Counted from the first letter of the stretch, positions 1-8,841 are shown. The stretch is 50,484 nt of DNA from Lysobacter sp. A03 (GCF_000855665.1 NZ_JXSS01000058.1:1-50484), one strand, 5' to 3'. Notes: generated by a model from the sequence alone, not told the origin. Numbers and translations: made by a program.

Positions 1-623
1 ATCCAGCCCTTGTAGTCGGCGGTGCCGGCGTTGCTACCCAGCACCAGCGCTGGCGAGTTGGGAAACAGCGCATCGCGTTCGGCGTCCGCGCGGCCGGCCG
101 GCCACGGCGCGTAGAAGTCGGTATCAATGCCGTTGTGCACGGTGGCCAGCCGGCAGCGTGAATAGGCGGTGTTGGCAAGCGCGCGGCGGGTGTAATCGCT
201 CACCGCGATCACCTGGTCGGTGCGGCGCGCACGCCACCAGTGGCCGATGCCCTGCATCGGCTTGGAATTGTGTTTGGTCAGCACCAGAAGTGGCGTCTTG
301 GGCAAGCCGCGCATGGCGGCCAGCACCAGCCGATGATCGGCCGAACCATTGACGTGGACGAGGTCATACGCCTGCTCGTGCAGATGCGCTGCCAGGAACT
401 TGCGGGCGCGGCGGATCGCACCCAGCTGGCGCAGTCCGTTGGGGAATGGCTGGGCCAGCGTCGCGACCCCGGTAAGCTCGCCGGCTTCACGCAGCAGGCG
501 GCTGCCGGGCGGGGCGGCGACGCAGACCCGGTGGCGCGTCGCGAGTCCCCGGGCCAGCGATGCCAGATAGGTCGTATGACCGCCGCCGTCGCCGTCGTGG
601 AAGTTGGTCAGCAGGATCTTCAT
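1..623 (-). CDS. Glycosyltransferase family 4 (GT-B), C-terminus cut by window edge
   Basis: The first 207 codons of a GT4-like glycosyltransferase are present; the gene continues beyond position 1. It begins MKILLTNFHDGDGGGHTTYL, the typical GT-B N-terminal strand and glycine-rich turn, and later has a 'DLVHVNGSADHRL' segment and a 'VIAVSDYTRRAL' segment. These match the N-terminal Rossmann domain of enzymes that transfer sugars from nucleotide donors onto cell-surface glycans at the cytoplasmic face. The ATG at 623 overlaps the TGA of the upstream GT2 gene (AATGA), so translation is probably coupled. It is the last visible gene of a leftward glycan operon. The sugar donor and acceptor cannot be told. 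The donor-binding C-terminal domain lies outside the window. Confidence 0.85.
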   Translation of the reverse strand, partial: MKILLTNFHDGDGGGHTTYLASLARGLATRHRVCVAAPPGSRLLREAGELTGVATLAQPFPNGLRQLGAIRRARKFLAAHLHEQAYDLVHVNGSADHRLVLAAMRGLPKTPLLVLTKHNSKPMQGIGHWWRARRTDQVIAVSDYTRRALANTAYSRCRLATVHNGIDTDFYAPWPAGRADAERDALFPNSPALVLGSNAGTADYKGW

Positions 624-1060
624 TGAGCCGCGCGTGTCGTCGGTTTCTCGGCTTTGCGTCCGCCCAGCCGGGAGCGGCTTTCCTGGTCGAACACCTGCAT
701 GTCGGAAATGATGAAGTCGGTCCCGCCAGGCGCGTAGGCCTGCGCCAGCTTGTGCAGGTAGTCCGGACTCCAATGGTCATCGGAATCGAGGAAACAGACG
801 ATGTCGCCGCGGGCATGGCGCAGGCCGGCAAGGAAGGCCGAGAGCTGGCCGCCATTTTCCTGGCAGACCAGGATCACCCGCGGGTCCTCGCCATAGCGCT
901 CACGCAGCATCTGCACGGATCCGTCGGTGGAACCATCGTCGACCACGATCACATCGCAGGGCGGATGGGATTGCGCCAGGACACCCTCCACGGCAGCGGC
1001 GACGTAGTCACGATAGTTGTAACTGGTGATGACGACCGAGAAGCGGGTCTGGGGCGGCAT
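620..1060 (-). CDS. Glycosyltransferase family 2, short (GT-A domain truncated)
   Basis: The protein has a clear GT2 N-terminus: 'FSVVITSYNYRDYV', then 'VIVVDDGSTDGS' and the DXD-like metal site 'CFLDSDDHW'. This is the nucleotide-sugar-binding half of a GT-A fold. I chose the ATG at 1060 (146 aa) because the homologous region starts directly after it; an in-frame start at 1150 would add 30 residues of no recognisable character. GT2 enzymes are usually 250-330 aa. Here the frame ends shortly after the donor-binding half, in a TGA that overlaps the start of the next gene. The acceptor-binding half is therefore missing, which suggests a deletion product. It may be non-functional or act only with a partner. 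It lies in the leftward operon after the broken asnB. Confidence 0.7.
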   Translation of the reverse strand: MPPQTRFSVVITSYNYRDYVAAAVEGVLAQSHPPCDVIVVDDGSTDGSVQMLRERYGEDPRVILVCQENGGQLSAFLAGLRHARGDIVCFLDSDDHWSPDYLHKLAQAYAPGGTDFIISDMQVFDQESRSRLGGRKAEKPTTRAAQ

Positions 1061-1189
1061 TGTGCGGAACCCGGCCAGGCCGGGCCCTTGGTTGGGGGAG
1101 GCCCTTTGTAGCAAGTCTGGCCGACGCATTTCTGCAAAAGTTCTCGCCAATACGGGAAAATCGGTGCGGGTTGTCGGGTGCCCGGCCGT

Positions 1190-3100
1190 TCAATCCTGCG
1201 ACTCGCGCCACGCCTGGAACATCAGCACGCCCCACAGATGGGTGTGCCATTTGCGCTGGCCGGCGAGGAATTCCCGCCAGATTGCGCGGATCGGAGCGGG
1301 GTGGAAATGGCCTTCCTCGCGCAGGCGGCGCTCGTCGAGCTGGGCCTCGGCCCAGTCGCGCAGCGGGCCGCGCAGCCAGTCACCAACCGGGGCGCCAAAG
1401 CCGGATTTGGGCCGATAGACCAGGTCGTGGGGGAGATAGCGCGTGAGCAGCCGTTTGGGCAGGTGCTTGAGCTCGCCGTCGTGCCACTTCATCGACAGCG
1501 GCAAGGACCAGGCGAACTCGGCGACGCGCCAGTCCAGCAGCGGAGCGCGGGTTTCAAGCGCCACCGCCATGCTCGCGCGGTCGACCTTGGTGAGGATGTC
1601 TTCGGCCAGGTAGCAGGCGAAATCCAGCTGCATCAGCGCGTCCGCACCGGTGCCGAGGCCGGGCATCGCGGCCGGATCGTCGTAGGCGGTCGGTCGTCGG
1701 CGAGCGCCGATGACCACGTCTTCGGGGCGGCGCCAACGGGTGACGCGCTGACGGGCGAGACCCTGTAAATCGCCGGCGGCGAGTTCGGCGCGCAAGGCTG
1801 CCAGTCCGCCCAGGCGTGCGCGTTCGCCGGGATCCCCCGCAAGCTTCGCCAGCAGGCGCCGCGGCAACCGGGACAGGCGCTGGTCGTTGCGCAGCGCTCG
1901 CGCATAACGGCCGTAGCCGAAAAAGAGCTCGTCGCCGCCATCGCCGGACAGCGCGACGGTGACGTGTTCACGGGCCAGCCGGCACAGCAGTGCGGTCGGC
2001 ACCTGGGATGAGTCCGCGAATGGCTCATCGAAGATCCGCGGCAGTTGCGGCACCAGCTCCAATGCGGCGGCGCCGTCCACGTGCAGCGGCGTGTGCTCGG
2101 TGCCGAGGTGACGGGCAACGGCGGCGGCGTAGTGGCTCTCGTCGTGGACGGCATTGTCGAAGCCGATCGAGAAGCTGCGCACCGGACGGCTGGATTGCGC
2201 CTGCATCAGCGCGGTGACCAGCGAGGAGTCGGTCCCGCCGGAGAGGAACGCGCCCAGCGGCACGTCGGCCTCCATCCGCAGCGCCGTGGCGTCGCGAAGC
2301 AGCGTGTCCAGCTCGGCCAGCGCCGCATTCTCGTCACCGGCAAACCCGTGCTGGATGGCGCTGCGCTGGCGGTCACGGCTGCTCCACCAGCTGATCGCGC
2401 CGTTGACGGGGTCGAAGCTGGCGTTGCCGGCGCGGACGGTGGCGGCATCGATCCGCAGCAGGCGGCCGGCGGCGAGTTTATGCGCCCCGCGCAGGATCGC
2501 GTGCGGCGCGGGGATGTAATCCAGCCGCAGCAGCAGGGCCAGCGCATCGGGATCGACATCGCCGGACATGGCCGGGTGGGCGCGCAGCGCCGCCAGCTCG
2601 CTGCCGAACACGAAGGTGCCGTCATCAGACCAGCCGTAGTAGAGCGGTTTCTTGCCGACGCGGTCACGCGCCAGCCACAGCACCTTGTCGTGACGGTCCC
2701 ATGCGGCCAGTGCGAGCATGCCGTTGCCGCGTTCCAGCGCTGCCTGCACGCCCTACTGAGAGACGGCGGCGAGCAGCACCTCGGTATCGGAATGGCCGCG
2801 GAACCGGTGGCCCAGCGCCGCCAGTTCGGCCCGCAGGTCGCGGTGGTTGTAGATTTCGCCATTGAAGGCGATCACCCAGCGGCTGTCGGCCGAGACCATT
2901 GGCTGATGACCTTCCGGACTCAGGTCGACGATGGCGAGGCGGCGGTGCGCCAGCACCAGTCCGGACGCCGGGTCGGTCCAGACGCCCGCGTCGTCCGGGC
3001 CGCGATGGGCGATGGCCGTGCCCATACGGGTGCCCAGCGCCGCCAATGCTTCAGCGCTGTCGCGCGGGGTGGGCGTCCAGGCGCCGGCGATGCCGCACAT
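1190..3100 (-). pseudogene. asnB: Glutamine-hydrolysing asparagine synthetase, interrupted by an in-frame amber codon
   Basis: Together the two halves encode a normal-length (~635 codon) asparagine synthetase (glutamine-hydrolysing) of the type found in surface-polysaccharide operons. The N-terminal Ntn glutaminase starts MCGIAGAW with nucleophile Cys2 and contains 'AHRRLAIVDLSPEGHQP' and 'FNGEIYNH'. The C-terminal synthetase has the PP-loop SGGTDSS near codon 287 and 'SGDGGDELFFGYGRY'. Codon 116 is TAG (2753-2755) within 'LLAAVSQ*GVQAALERGNG', where relatives usually carry Trp (TGG), so one base change explains it. The frame is unbroken on both sides. A GTG at 2749 could restart the synthetase half, but I see no ribosome binding site for it. 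A sequencing error is the main alternative. The gene starts 9 bp after the WaaE-like gene in a leftward operon. Confidence 0.85.
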
Positions 3101-3109
3101 GGCCGGTCC

Positions 3110-4015
3110 TCAGCCTTCCGCGCGCGGCGGGTGGCTTGCGGGGGCAGGCAGGTGGTCATCGACGGCGCGCGTCGCGGAGACGTCCGCGGCGGCCGCAGAG
3201 TTCGACGCGACGGAAAAAGCCGGGGTTCGTTCTTCGCCCTCTTCCACGGTATCCGCCACCGCCTGGCCGTTCTGCAGCAGCCACAACATGATCGTTTTCT
3301 GCCGCACGTAGTTGGCGCGCACGTAGGCGTAGACCAGCCCGTGCCAGCCGTCGAGGAACCCCGCACGCAGGAAGTAGCCGCGCCAGAACCGCCATGCCGG
3401 CGAAAGCACCAGCTTGGTCAGCGAGGCGCGCTTGCCGCGGGCGAAATCGTGCTCGGCCATCATCCGTGCGTAGCGCTGGGTCTTGGCCAACTGCTGCTCC
3501 AGCGAGCGGTAGGGGTAGTGGATCAGGTCGCCGGCCAGAGTCTTGACCGGGCCATCGACACTGGCGGCCTCGTGGATCTCGCGGCTGCCACGCCAACCGC
3601 CGCGGCGACGATCGAACAGGCGCAGGATCCTGTCGGGGTAGGCATTGCCGTGTCGAAGGAAACGGCCGAAATAGTTGTCCAGGCGGGCGAAGCGATAGCC
3701 AGCGGCGTCCACAAACCCGGCGTCCCGCGCTGCCAGGATCGCCTCGCGCAGGGCATCGCTGACGCGCTCGTCGGCGTCCACGCACAGCACCCAGTCATGC
3801 CGGGCCTGCTCGATGGCGAACTGCTTCTGGCTGCGAAAGCCGGTGAACGGTCGCTCCAGCACACGCGCGCCCATCGCATCGGCAATCTGCACCGTGGCAT
3901 CGGTCGACTGCGAGTCCACCACCACGATCTCGTCGCAGAACGCCAGCGAGGCGAGGCAGTCGCCAATGCGGGCGGCCTCGTTGAACGTGATAATGCAGGC
4001 CGATATCGCCGGCAC
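3110..4015 (-). CDS. WaaE/KdtX-type family 2 glycosyltransferase
   Basis: This 301-aa protein has a GT2 fold beginning 'ISACIITFNEAARIGDCL', with 'CDEIVVVDSQSTD' and the acidic metal site 'VLCVDADERVS'. The spacing, and later motifs such as 'GRFLRHGNAYPD' and 'SREIHEAASVDG', resemble the WaaE/KdtX group, which adds a glucose to the LPS inner core. The start is a GTG at 4015. The last ~45 residues are low-complexity and rich in Ala, Asp and Pro. It is the first gene of the leftward glycan operon and diverges from a CDP-glycerol transferase-like gene only 43 bp away, so both promoters must lie in or near that gap. Assignment to the LPS core is inferred from family resemblance. Confidence 0.8.
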   Translation of the reverse strand: MPAISACIITFNEAARIGDCLASLAFCDEIVVVDSQSTDATVQIADAMGARVLERPFTGFRSQKQFAIEQARHDWVLCVDADERVSDALREAILAARDAGFVDAAGYRFARLDNYFGRFLRHGNAYPDRILRLFDRRRGGWRGSREIHEAASVDGPVKTLAGDLIHYPYRSLEQQLAKTQRYARMMAEHDFARGKRASLTKLVLSPAWRFWRGYFLRAGFLDGWHGLVYAYVRANYVRQKTIMLWLLQNGQAVADTVEEGEERTPAFSVASNSAAAADVSATRAVDDHLPAPASHPPRAEG

Positions 4016-4058
4016 CGCGGGTGCTGGACGGGTTGGTGACGGAGCCGGGGAAGCGTTG

Positions 4059-5120
4059 ATGGCGGAATACCTGTTGTTCGCGACCGAGCGCTACGCGCTG
4101 CCCATCCTGCAGCCGCTGGCGCAGGCCCTGCAAGCGCAGGGTCACGGCGTGAGCGCGTGGCTGGTCGACGGCGCGGCGGGCGCCCAATTGCCGGCGCCGG
4201 TGCGCATGGTAGACGACGTCCGGGCCGCGGTCGCGCTGCGGCCGCGCGCGGTGTTCAGTGCGGCGAACTGGGTGCCGCCGTTCGTGGCCGGGGCCAAAGT
4301 GCAGCTGTTCCACGGCTTCAACGTGGAAAAACGCGCGGCCGCGCGCGGCCATTTCCGGGTGCGCGGGCTGTTCGACCTGTACTGCACGCAGGGACCGGCA
4401 ACGACGGCGCCGTTTCGCGAACTGGCGGCATCCGCGGGCCACTTCAAAGTGGTCGAGACCGGCTGGCCGAAGCTGGATCCGTTGTTCGGCCAGCCCGATC
4501 CTTTGGCGCGGCAACTGCGCGACGCGGCAGGCGGGCGGCCGGTGGTGATGTTCGCGTCCACCTTCACCGAGCGCCTGAGCGCGGCGCCGCACCTGCTGGC
4601 CGCCATCAGCGCCGAGATCGCGCGCGGCGAGCGTTACTGGATCCTGACCCTGCACCCCAAGTGCGCACCGGAACTGTTCGATCGCTACCGCGCGCTGGTC
4701 GGGTCGAATGCGTGTTTCGTGGAGACCGAGCAACTGGTCAGCGCCCAACGCGCGGCGGATGTGCTGCTCGCCGACACCACTTCGGTGGTGAGCGAGTTCG
4801 TGGTCCAGCGCAAACCGGTGGTGACCTTCCGCAACCGGGCGCCGAAGCCGCACATGATCAATTTCGACGATCCCGTCGCGCTGCCGGCGATGCTGGAGAG
4901 GGCATTCGTCCCCGACCCACCGCTGCAGGACGCCGTCGCCGTCTACGCCGATGCGATCCATCCGTACCGGGACGGGCAATCCTCGCAACGGGTCATCGCG
5001 GCCACCGACGCCTTGTTGGCCGGTGCGCTGGGACCACTGGCTCGCAAGCCCTTCGGCGCGTTCACCCGCGGCCTGCAGATCCGCCATCAATTGGGTTACT
5101 GGGGGCGCAGCGCACGTTGA
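4059..5120 (+). CDS. CDP-glycerol glycerophosphotransferase family protein
   Basis: This 353-aa protein resembles the TagB/TagF superfamily of GT-B-like enzymes that transfer glycerophosphate or related units. Visible landmarks are 'VQLFHGFNVEKRAAARG' early on, 'YCTQGPATTAPF', 'VVMFASTFTERLSAAP', 'LTLHPKCAPELFDRY' and 'LLADTTSVVSEFVVQ', which together form the donor-binding half. I chose the ATG at 4059 because the conserved sequence starts there (MAEYLLFATERYALP); the open frame extends upstream but overlaps the divergent WaaE-like gene. In Gram-negative glycan loci such proteins are thought to decorate surface sugars with phosphoglycerol-type groups, but the substrate here is unknown. It is transcribed alone and converges on the PH-domain gene pair. 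Confidence 0.78.
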   Translation: MAEYLLFATERYALPILQPLAQALQAQGHGVSAWLVDGAAGAQLPAPVRMVDDVRAAVALRPRAVFSAANWVPPFVAGAKVQLFHGFNVEKRAAARGHFRVRGLFDLYCTQGPATTAPFRELAASAGHFKVVETGWPKLDPLFGQPDPLARQLRDAAGGRPVVMFASTFTERLSAAPHLLAAISAEIARGERYWILTLHPKCAPELFDRYRALVGSNACFVETEQLVSAQRAADVLLADTTSVVSEFVVQRKPVVTFRNRAPKPHMINFDDPVALPAMLERAFVPDPPLQDAVAVYADAIHPYRDGQSSQRVIAATDALLAGALGPLARKPFGAFTRGLQIRHQLGYWGRSAR

Positions 5121-5181
5121 CCGGGTCGGCTGACGACCGCCACTGACGACCCGCCGCCAGCAAGGCGAGCGACCGTCGTGA

Positions 5182-6708
5182 TCACCAGCGCAGCGGCCGC
5201 CGTGCCAGCTCCGATGACAGCTGCCGGTACACCGCGTCGGCGGAGGCGTGCGGCAGGTAGCGGATGCACAGCTTCGGGGATCTTGCCCCCGCGCCCGCCG
5301 TGTCCAACCACAGCGTGGCGGTATCGAAGTGCCGGTCCAGCGGTGAGCGGGTCAGTCGCAAGGCCTGCAGTTTGTCGATCTCGGCGAAGCGCCAGTAGCG
5401 CTGTAACCACCCTTCGCGGACCGCTACCAGCTCGTCGCCGAGCGTCCAGCCGGCGCGGCGCGCCGCCGCATGTGCCTGCACCGCCGCCCACGGCAGCCAG
5501 GCCAGTGCCAGCAGGCCCCAGACGCCAAAGCGCACGGACAGCGCTGCGGTCACCAGCACGATCCACGGCAGCGTGGAAAGCATCCGTCGCCACCATCCGC
5601 GCATCGGCAGGGACTGCCAGTCCAGCGTCTGCCAGCGCGCCTGCGGCAGCAATTGCTCGATCAGCCGGTCGCAGTCCTCGCGCGGCGCGATCGGCGCCAG
5701 CTCATGCAGGGTGCGCGACTGACCCTCCTGCTGGCTGGCGGCGGTATCGACCTCCAGCGTGCGCTGCTTCAGCCACCGGTGGAGCAGGCCTTCGGTCAGC
5801 GTCCACGCCTGGATCCGTCGTCGCGACGCGCTGGTGCGCCACCGGGTCAGCAGGCCGCGCTCGACGGTCAGGCGGCGCCCGTCGCGACTCAGGACGAAAC
5901 CGTAATACTGGAGCACGGCCAGCAGCAGGGATAGCACGCGCAGCACGACCAGGATCGCTATCAACGCCGCCAGCCCGCCGACCAGCCACTGCCACAGCGG
6001 CCAGTGGTTGGCGCCGTTCCAGCTCTCCCAAGTGCCGCCGAGGCGTTCGAACAGGTTCGCCCAGAGCCGGCCGCCGGTCTGCGAGAACGCGGCCACGCCG
6101 GCGCCGACCAGGATCATGCCGCGGTTGGACACCACGCCCAGCCGCAGCAGATCCATGGTTCCCATGCGCAGCAGGGGCTCGGGTGCGATGGTCGGTGCGG
6201 CCCCGGTCGCCTCGCCCGCGGCAACGCCGCCCTCCGATACGGTCGACGCGGTTACCGCCAGCCCGCGTCGCCGCACCAGCGTTTCCAGCTCCAGCGCGTC
6301 GGCCAGCGTCAGCACGCGCATTGTCGCTTCGGGCTTACTGCCGCCGGCCGATTCCAGGCGCACCTCGGCGACACCGAACACGCGGTGCAGCACCGATTGC
6401 TCGACGGCCACGTTGTGGATGCGCGAGAACGGGATCACCCGCAGGCTGCGTTCCAGCAGTCCGCTGCGCACCACCAGCGCATCGTCCGCGACGGCATAGC
6501 GGTAGGTGAAGTACTGCCACAGCGAACCGATCGCGAGGACGCCCACGCCGATCAGGGGCCACAGTCCGCCCTCGTCACGACGGCCGAAAAGAAACAGCGC
6601 GATCAACGGGACGATGAACTGCTTCAGCTGCGCCATCAGCACGAACAGCCAAGACATCGGATGCAGCCGGTGTTCGGGCTCGGCCGGCGCGGCGGTGTCA
6701 GTCGTCAT
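5182..6708 (-). CDS. PH-domain membrane protein, YdbT-like
   Basis: A 508-aa membrane protein with bacterial PH-like (bPH2, former DUF304) domains. Hydrophobic segments near the N-terminus ('FIVPLIALFLFG', 'LIGVGVLAIGSLW') are followed by a bPH2 segment, 'YRYAVADDALVVRSGLLERSLRVIPF...HNVAVEQS'. The pattern recurs further on ('YYGFVLSRDGRRLTVERGLL', then 'WTLGDELVAVREGWLQRYW'), giving about three repeats separated by membrane segments, as in YdbT. YdbS/YdbT-type pairs are widespread membrane proteins with no settled biochemical role. The start overlaps the end of the upstream YdbS-like gene by 11 bp, so the pair is almost certainly co-translated. Confidence 0.82.
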   Translation of the reverse strand: MTTDTAAPAEPEHRLHPMSWLFVLMAQLKQFIVPLIALFLFGRRDEGGLWPLIGVGVLAIGSLWQYFTYRYAVADDALVVRSGLLERSLRVIPFSRIHNVAVEQSVLHRVFGVAEVRLESAGGSKPEATMRVLTLADALELETLVRRRGLAVTASTVSEGGVAAGEATGAAPTIAPEPLLRMGTMDLLRLGVVSNRGMILVGAGVAAFSQTGGRLWANLFERLGGTWESWNGANHWPLWQWLVGGLAALIAILVVLRVLSLLLAVLQYYGFVLSRDGRRLTVERGLLTRWRTSASRRRIQAWTLTEGLLHRWLKQRTLEVDTAASQQEGQSRTLHELAPIAPREDCDRLIEQLLPQARWQTLDWQSLPMRGWWRRMLSTLPWIVLVTAALSVRFGVWGLLALAWLPWAAVQAHAAARRAGWTLGDELVAVREGWLQRYWRFAEIDKLQALRLTRSPLDRHFDTATLWLDTAGAGARSPKLCIRYLPHASADAVYRQLSSELARRPLRW

Positions 6709-7255
6709 TGTCGAGATCGATCTGCCGACCGAGGCGGTCGCGCAGGAATTCGGCGTCGTCCGCGTCGATATTTGGCACGACCACCGAACTGTTGCGGGTG
6801 CCGGCCGTGTGCACGACCAGTGTTGCGAGGCTGCGGCGGCGCTGCAGCGGGCCGCGCTTCAGATCCAGATGCTGCACGCGGGTGATCGGCACCCGGGTCT
6901 CGCGCAGCCACATGCGACCGCGGCGCAGCGCCAGTCCCTCCGGGTCCAGCCGCCAATACGTGTGGCGGAACTGCTTGTGGCCGAGCATCCAGCCGAGCCC
7001 GCCACCGGTTAACAGGCCCAGCGCCATGCCAATCAGGACCGCGGTCAAGCCGGCCGATCCGCCCGCGTCCAACAGCAGTGCCCCGAGTTTGGCCAGCAAT
7101 GAGCCCCCCAAGGCGCCCGCGAACGCCAGCGGAGGCGCGTTGGCGAGCAGGAAGAGTAGTCGGGAACGCGCGGGCAGCGGTTGCCAGTCGAGAGGGTGGT
7201 CCGGGGCAGGCTCGGTCGCGGGGGCGCCAGGCGGATCAGGCGGTGACTGGGTCAT
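6698..7255 (-). CDS. PH-domain membrane protein, YdbS-like
   Basis: A 185-aa protein with a Pro-rich N-terminus, two hydrophobic segments around residues 35-60 and 65-90, and one bPH2 domain at about residues 95-175. The signature is 'YWRLDPEGLALRRGRMWLRETRVPI', 'RVQHLDLKRGPLQRRRSLATL' and 'NIDADDAEFLRDRL'. It is the small partner of the downstream YdbT-like gene, with an 11-bp overlap. This small-large bPH2 pairing is a known conserved arrangement. The function is not established beyond a membrane location. It lies 46 bp upstream (in coordinates) of the end of the acyltransferase gene, which has the same orientation. Confidence 0.82.
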   Translation of the reverse strand: MTQSPPDPPGAPATEPAPDHPLDWQPLPARSRLLFLLANAPPLAFAGALGGSLLAKLGALLLDAGGSAGLTAVLIGMALGLLTGGGLGWMLGHKQFRHTYWRLDPEGLALRRGRMWLRETRVPITRVQHLDLKRGPLQRRRSLATLVVHTAGTRNSSVVVPNIDADDAEFLRDRLGRQIDLDNDD

Positions 7256-7301
7256 GCAACTGGCTCACTGGAGGAATCCTTGCTTCGCGGTCGGGGTCTG
7301 C

Positions 7302-8243
7302 TCAGTAGCACTGCGGCCAATAGGGGTTGTCCTCGCCGCTGCCCGGAGGGCGCAGCGAGTACCGCTTGTAGGTCCACTGGTACTGCGAGGGATCGCGCCG
7401 GGCGATGCGCTCCACCGCCGCGTTGAGGGCGGTCACCGCGATGGTCGGGTCCGGATCGGCCACGCCGTTTGGCGCCGCCTCGATATGGACCGCAAACCCG
7501 GGCCCGGACGGGTGGCTGTCGATGCGCTCGCAGTAGGCCATCAGCACGGTGGCGCCGCTGCGCGCGGCGAGCCGGCCGAGCAGGCTCATGGTGAGGGCCT
7601 GGGTGCCGAAGAACTCACCGAACGCGCCGTCCCCCTGCTTGGGCTGCTGGTCGGGCAGGATGCCGAGCACGCCCCCGGTGGCCAGGCGCTTGAACAGCTG
7701 GCGCACCCCGGCGGCCTCGGCACGGACCTGGGTGACACGCGGTGGCTGGCCGGCATCGACCGGATCATCGGCGCGCACCCGCTTGAGGAATTCCTCGCCG
7801 ACTTTGGAGTCCGGCGGTGCGTAAAGGATCGCCAACGGCGTGCGCAGCGCCAGCCACTGGTTCAGCAGTTCCCAGTTGCCGTAGTGGGGGGCGGCGATGA
7901 TCACTCCGCGGCCGGTGGCGATGGCCGCGTCCAGCAGCTCGGTGCCGTGCTGCTCGCGGATCAGGGCCATGTTTTCCGCATGCGGACGGGTCCACAGCCG
8001 CAGCGTCTCCATCAGCTGGCGCGCGGTGGTACGCAGCACTTCCTGCCGCAGTTCCTCGCGCTGCGCCGGGTGCATGTGCGGATAGGCGATCGCCAGGTTG
8101 CAGGCGGTGACCCGGCTCTCGCGGCTGGACGGTCGCAGCACCACCTTCGCCAGCACGTCGGCCATCCCGTACAGGCCGCGCCATGGCAGGCGCGCCACGA
8201 GTGCGGCCAGGACATACAGGACGTGGGCGAGAAGGCGGCTCAT
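7302..8243 (-). CDS. LpxL/HtrB-family lysophospholipid/lipid A acyltransferase
   Basis: A 313-aa inner-membrane acyltransferase. It has an N-terminal hydrophobic stretch after MSRLLAHVLYVLAALVARLP, the catalytic HX4(D/E) motif as 'APHYGNWELL', and later 'GILPDQQPKQGDGAFGEFFG', 'TVLMAYCER' and a terminal 'PSQYQWTYKRYSLRP'. This is the LpxL/LpxM fold that adds secondary acyl chains to lipid A from acyl-ACP; related members acylate other lysolipids. I chose the ATG at 8243 because the hydrophobic start is conserved and the upstream frame lies in the divergent intergenic region. It diverges from dtd, and a 13-bp inverted repeat separates the two starts. Confidence 0.85.
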   Translation of the reverse strand: MSRLLAHVLYVLAALVARLPWRGLYGMADVLAKVVLRPSSRESRVTACNLAIAYPHMHPAQREELRQEVLRTTARQLMETLRLWTRPHAENMALIREQHGTELLDAAIATGRGVIIAAPHYGNWELLNQWLALRTPLAILYAPPDSKVGEEFLKRVRADDPVDAGQPPRVTQVRAEAAGVRQLFKRLATGGVLGILPDQQPKQGDGAFGEFFGTQALTMSLLGRLAARSGATVLMAYCERIDSHPSGPGFAVHIEAAPNGVADPDPTIAVTALNAAVERIARRDPSQYQWTYKRYSLRPPGSGEDNPYWPQCY

Positions 8244-8286
8244 CGTTGGCAGTGTAGCCGCCAGATCGCGCCGATTCCGCGCGAAG

Positions 8287-8330
8287 GCCGAGCATCGCGA
8301 CGCGACGTGGCGCCGCGCGCGATGCTCGGC
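8287..8330. repeat. 13-bp perfect inverted repeat between lpxL-like gene and dtd
   Basis: GCCGAGCATCGCG (8287-8299) is perfectly repeated in inverse at 8318-8330, with an 18-nt GC-rich spacer. It sits in the 99-bp gap between two divergent starts and ends 12 nt before the dtd ATG. It could form a hairpin in the dtd leader or serve as an operator. No T-tract follows, so it is not a standard terminator. Confidence 0.6.
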
Positions 8331-8342
8331 TACTGTGCGGCG

Positions 8343-8783
8343 ATGCTTGCCCTTATCCAACGTGTCAGCCACGCCAGTGTGCGCGTCGACGACGAGCTGC
8401 TGGGCGGCATCGGTCCGGGCCTGCTGGCGCTGGTGGGAATCGAACCGGCCGACGGCGAGGCGCAGGTCGAGCGCATGGCGCAACGCCTGCTCGGCTACCG
8501 GGTGTTCGCCGATGCGCAGGGACGGATGAACCTGGGGCTCGCCGACAGTGGCGGACAGCTGCTGCTGGTCAGCCAGTTCACCCTGGTGGCCGACACCGCC
8601 AGCGGCATGCGCCCGGGCTTCAGTACCGCCGCCGCACCTGAACAGGCTGAACCGTTATTCAACCGATTGCTCGAGTCCTGCAGGCGATTGTTGCCGGCAG
8701 GGGTGGAAACCGGGCGCTTTGGTGCCCATATGGTAGTGAGCCTGGCCAATGATGGTCCGGTCACCTTCCTTCTGCGGGCCTGA
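8343..8783 (+). CDS. dtd: D-aminoacyl-tRNA deacylase
   Basis: A 146-aa protein of normal Dtd length. It hydrolyses D-amino acids (such as D-Tyr) and mischarged glycine from tRNA, acting as a chiral proofreader. The start MLALIQRVSHASVRVDDE, the 'LLLVSQFTLVADT' segment (SQ-T active-site motif) and the C-terminal 'FGAHMVVSLANDGPVTF' (N-x-GPVT motif) are the two diagnostic family signatures. The ATG at 8343 begins the conserved protein. It stands alone, ahead of rpoD and divergent from the acyltransferase. Confidence 0.95.
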   Translation: MLALIQRVSHASVRVDDELLGGIGPGLLALVGIEPADGEAQVERMAQRLLGYRVFADAQGRMNLGLADSGGQLLLVSQFTLVADTASGMRPGFSTAAAPEQAEPLFNRLLESCRRLLPAGVETGRFGAHMVVSLANDGPVTFLLRA

Positions 8784-8832
8784 GGCCGCAGAGGCCGTAC
8801 CGCCGGATGCGCGCAGCAGAAGTGCGCAGCAG

Positions 8833-8841
8833 TGGTATAAT
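8833..8841 (+). promoter_or_regulatory. Extended -10 promoter for rpoD
   Basis: TGGTATAAT at 8833-8841 is a perfect extended -10 (TG-N-TATAAT) 41 bp upstream of the rpoD ATG. No good TTGACA lies at the expected -35 position, which fits an extended -10 promoter that does not need one. It would give a short leader of about 35 nt. Confidence 0.65.

Noticed and set aside
2753-2755. Programmed amber readthrough or pyrrolysine in asnB
   Set aside because: No recoding element is visible, the lineage is not known to use pyrrolysine, and one Trp-to-stop change is simpler.
2045-4039. A 664-codon plus-strand frame over asnB and the WaaE-like gene
   Set aside because: It is opposite two recognisable genes and has no family signature.
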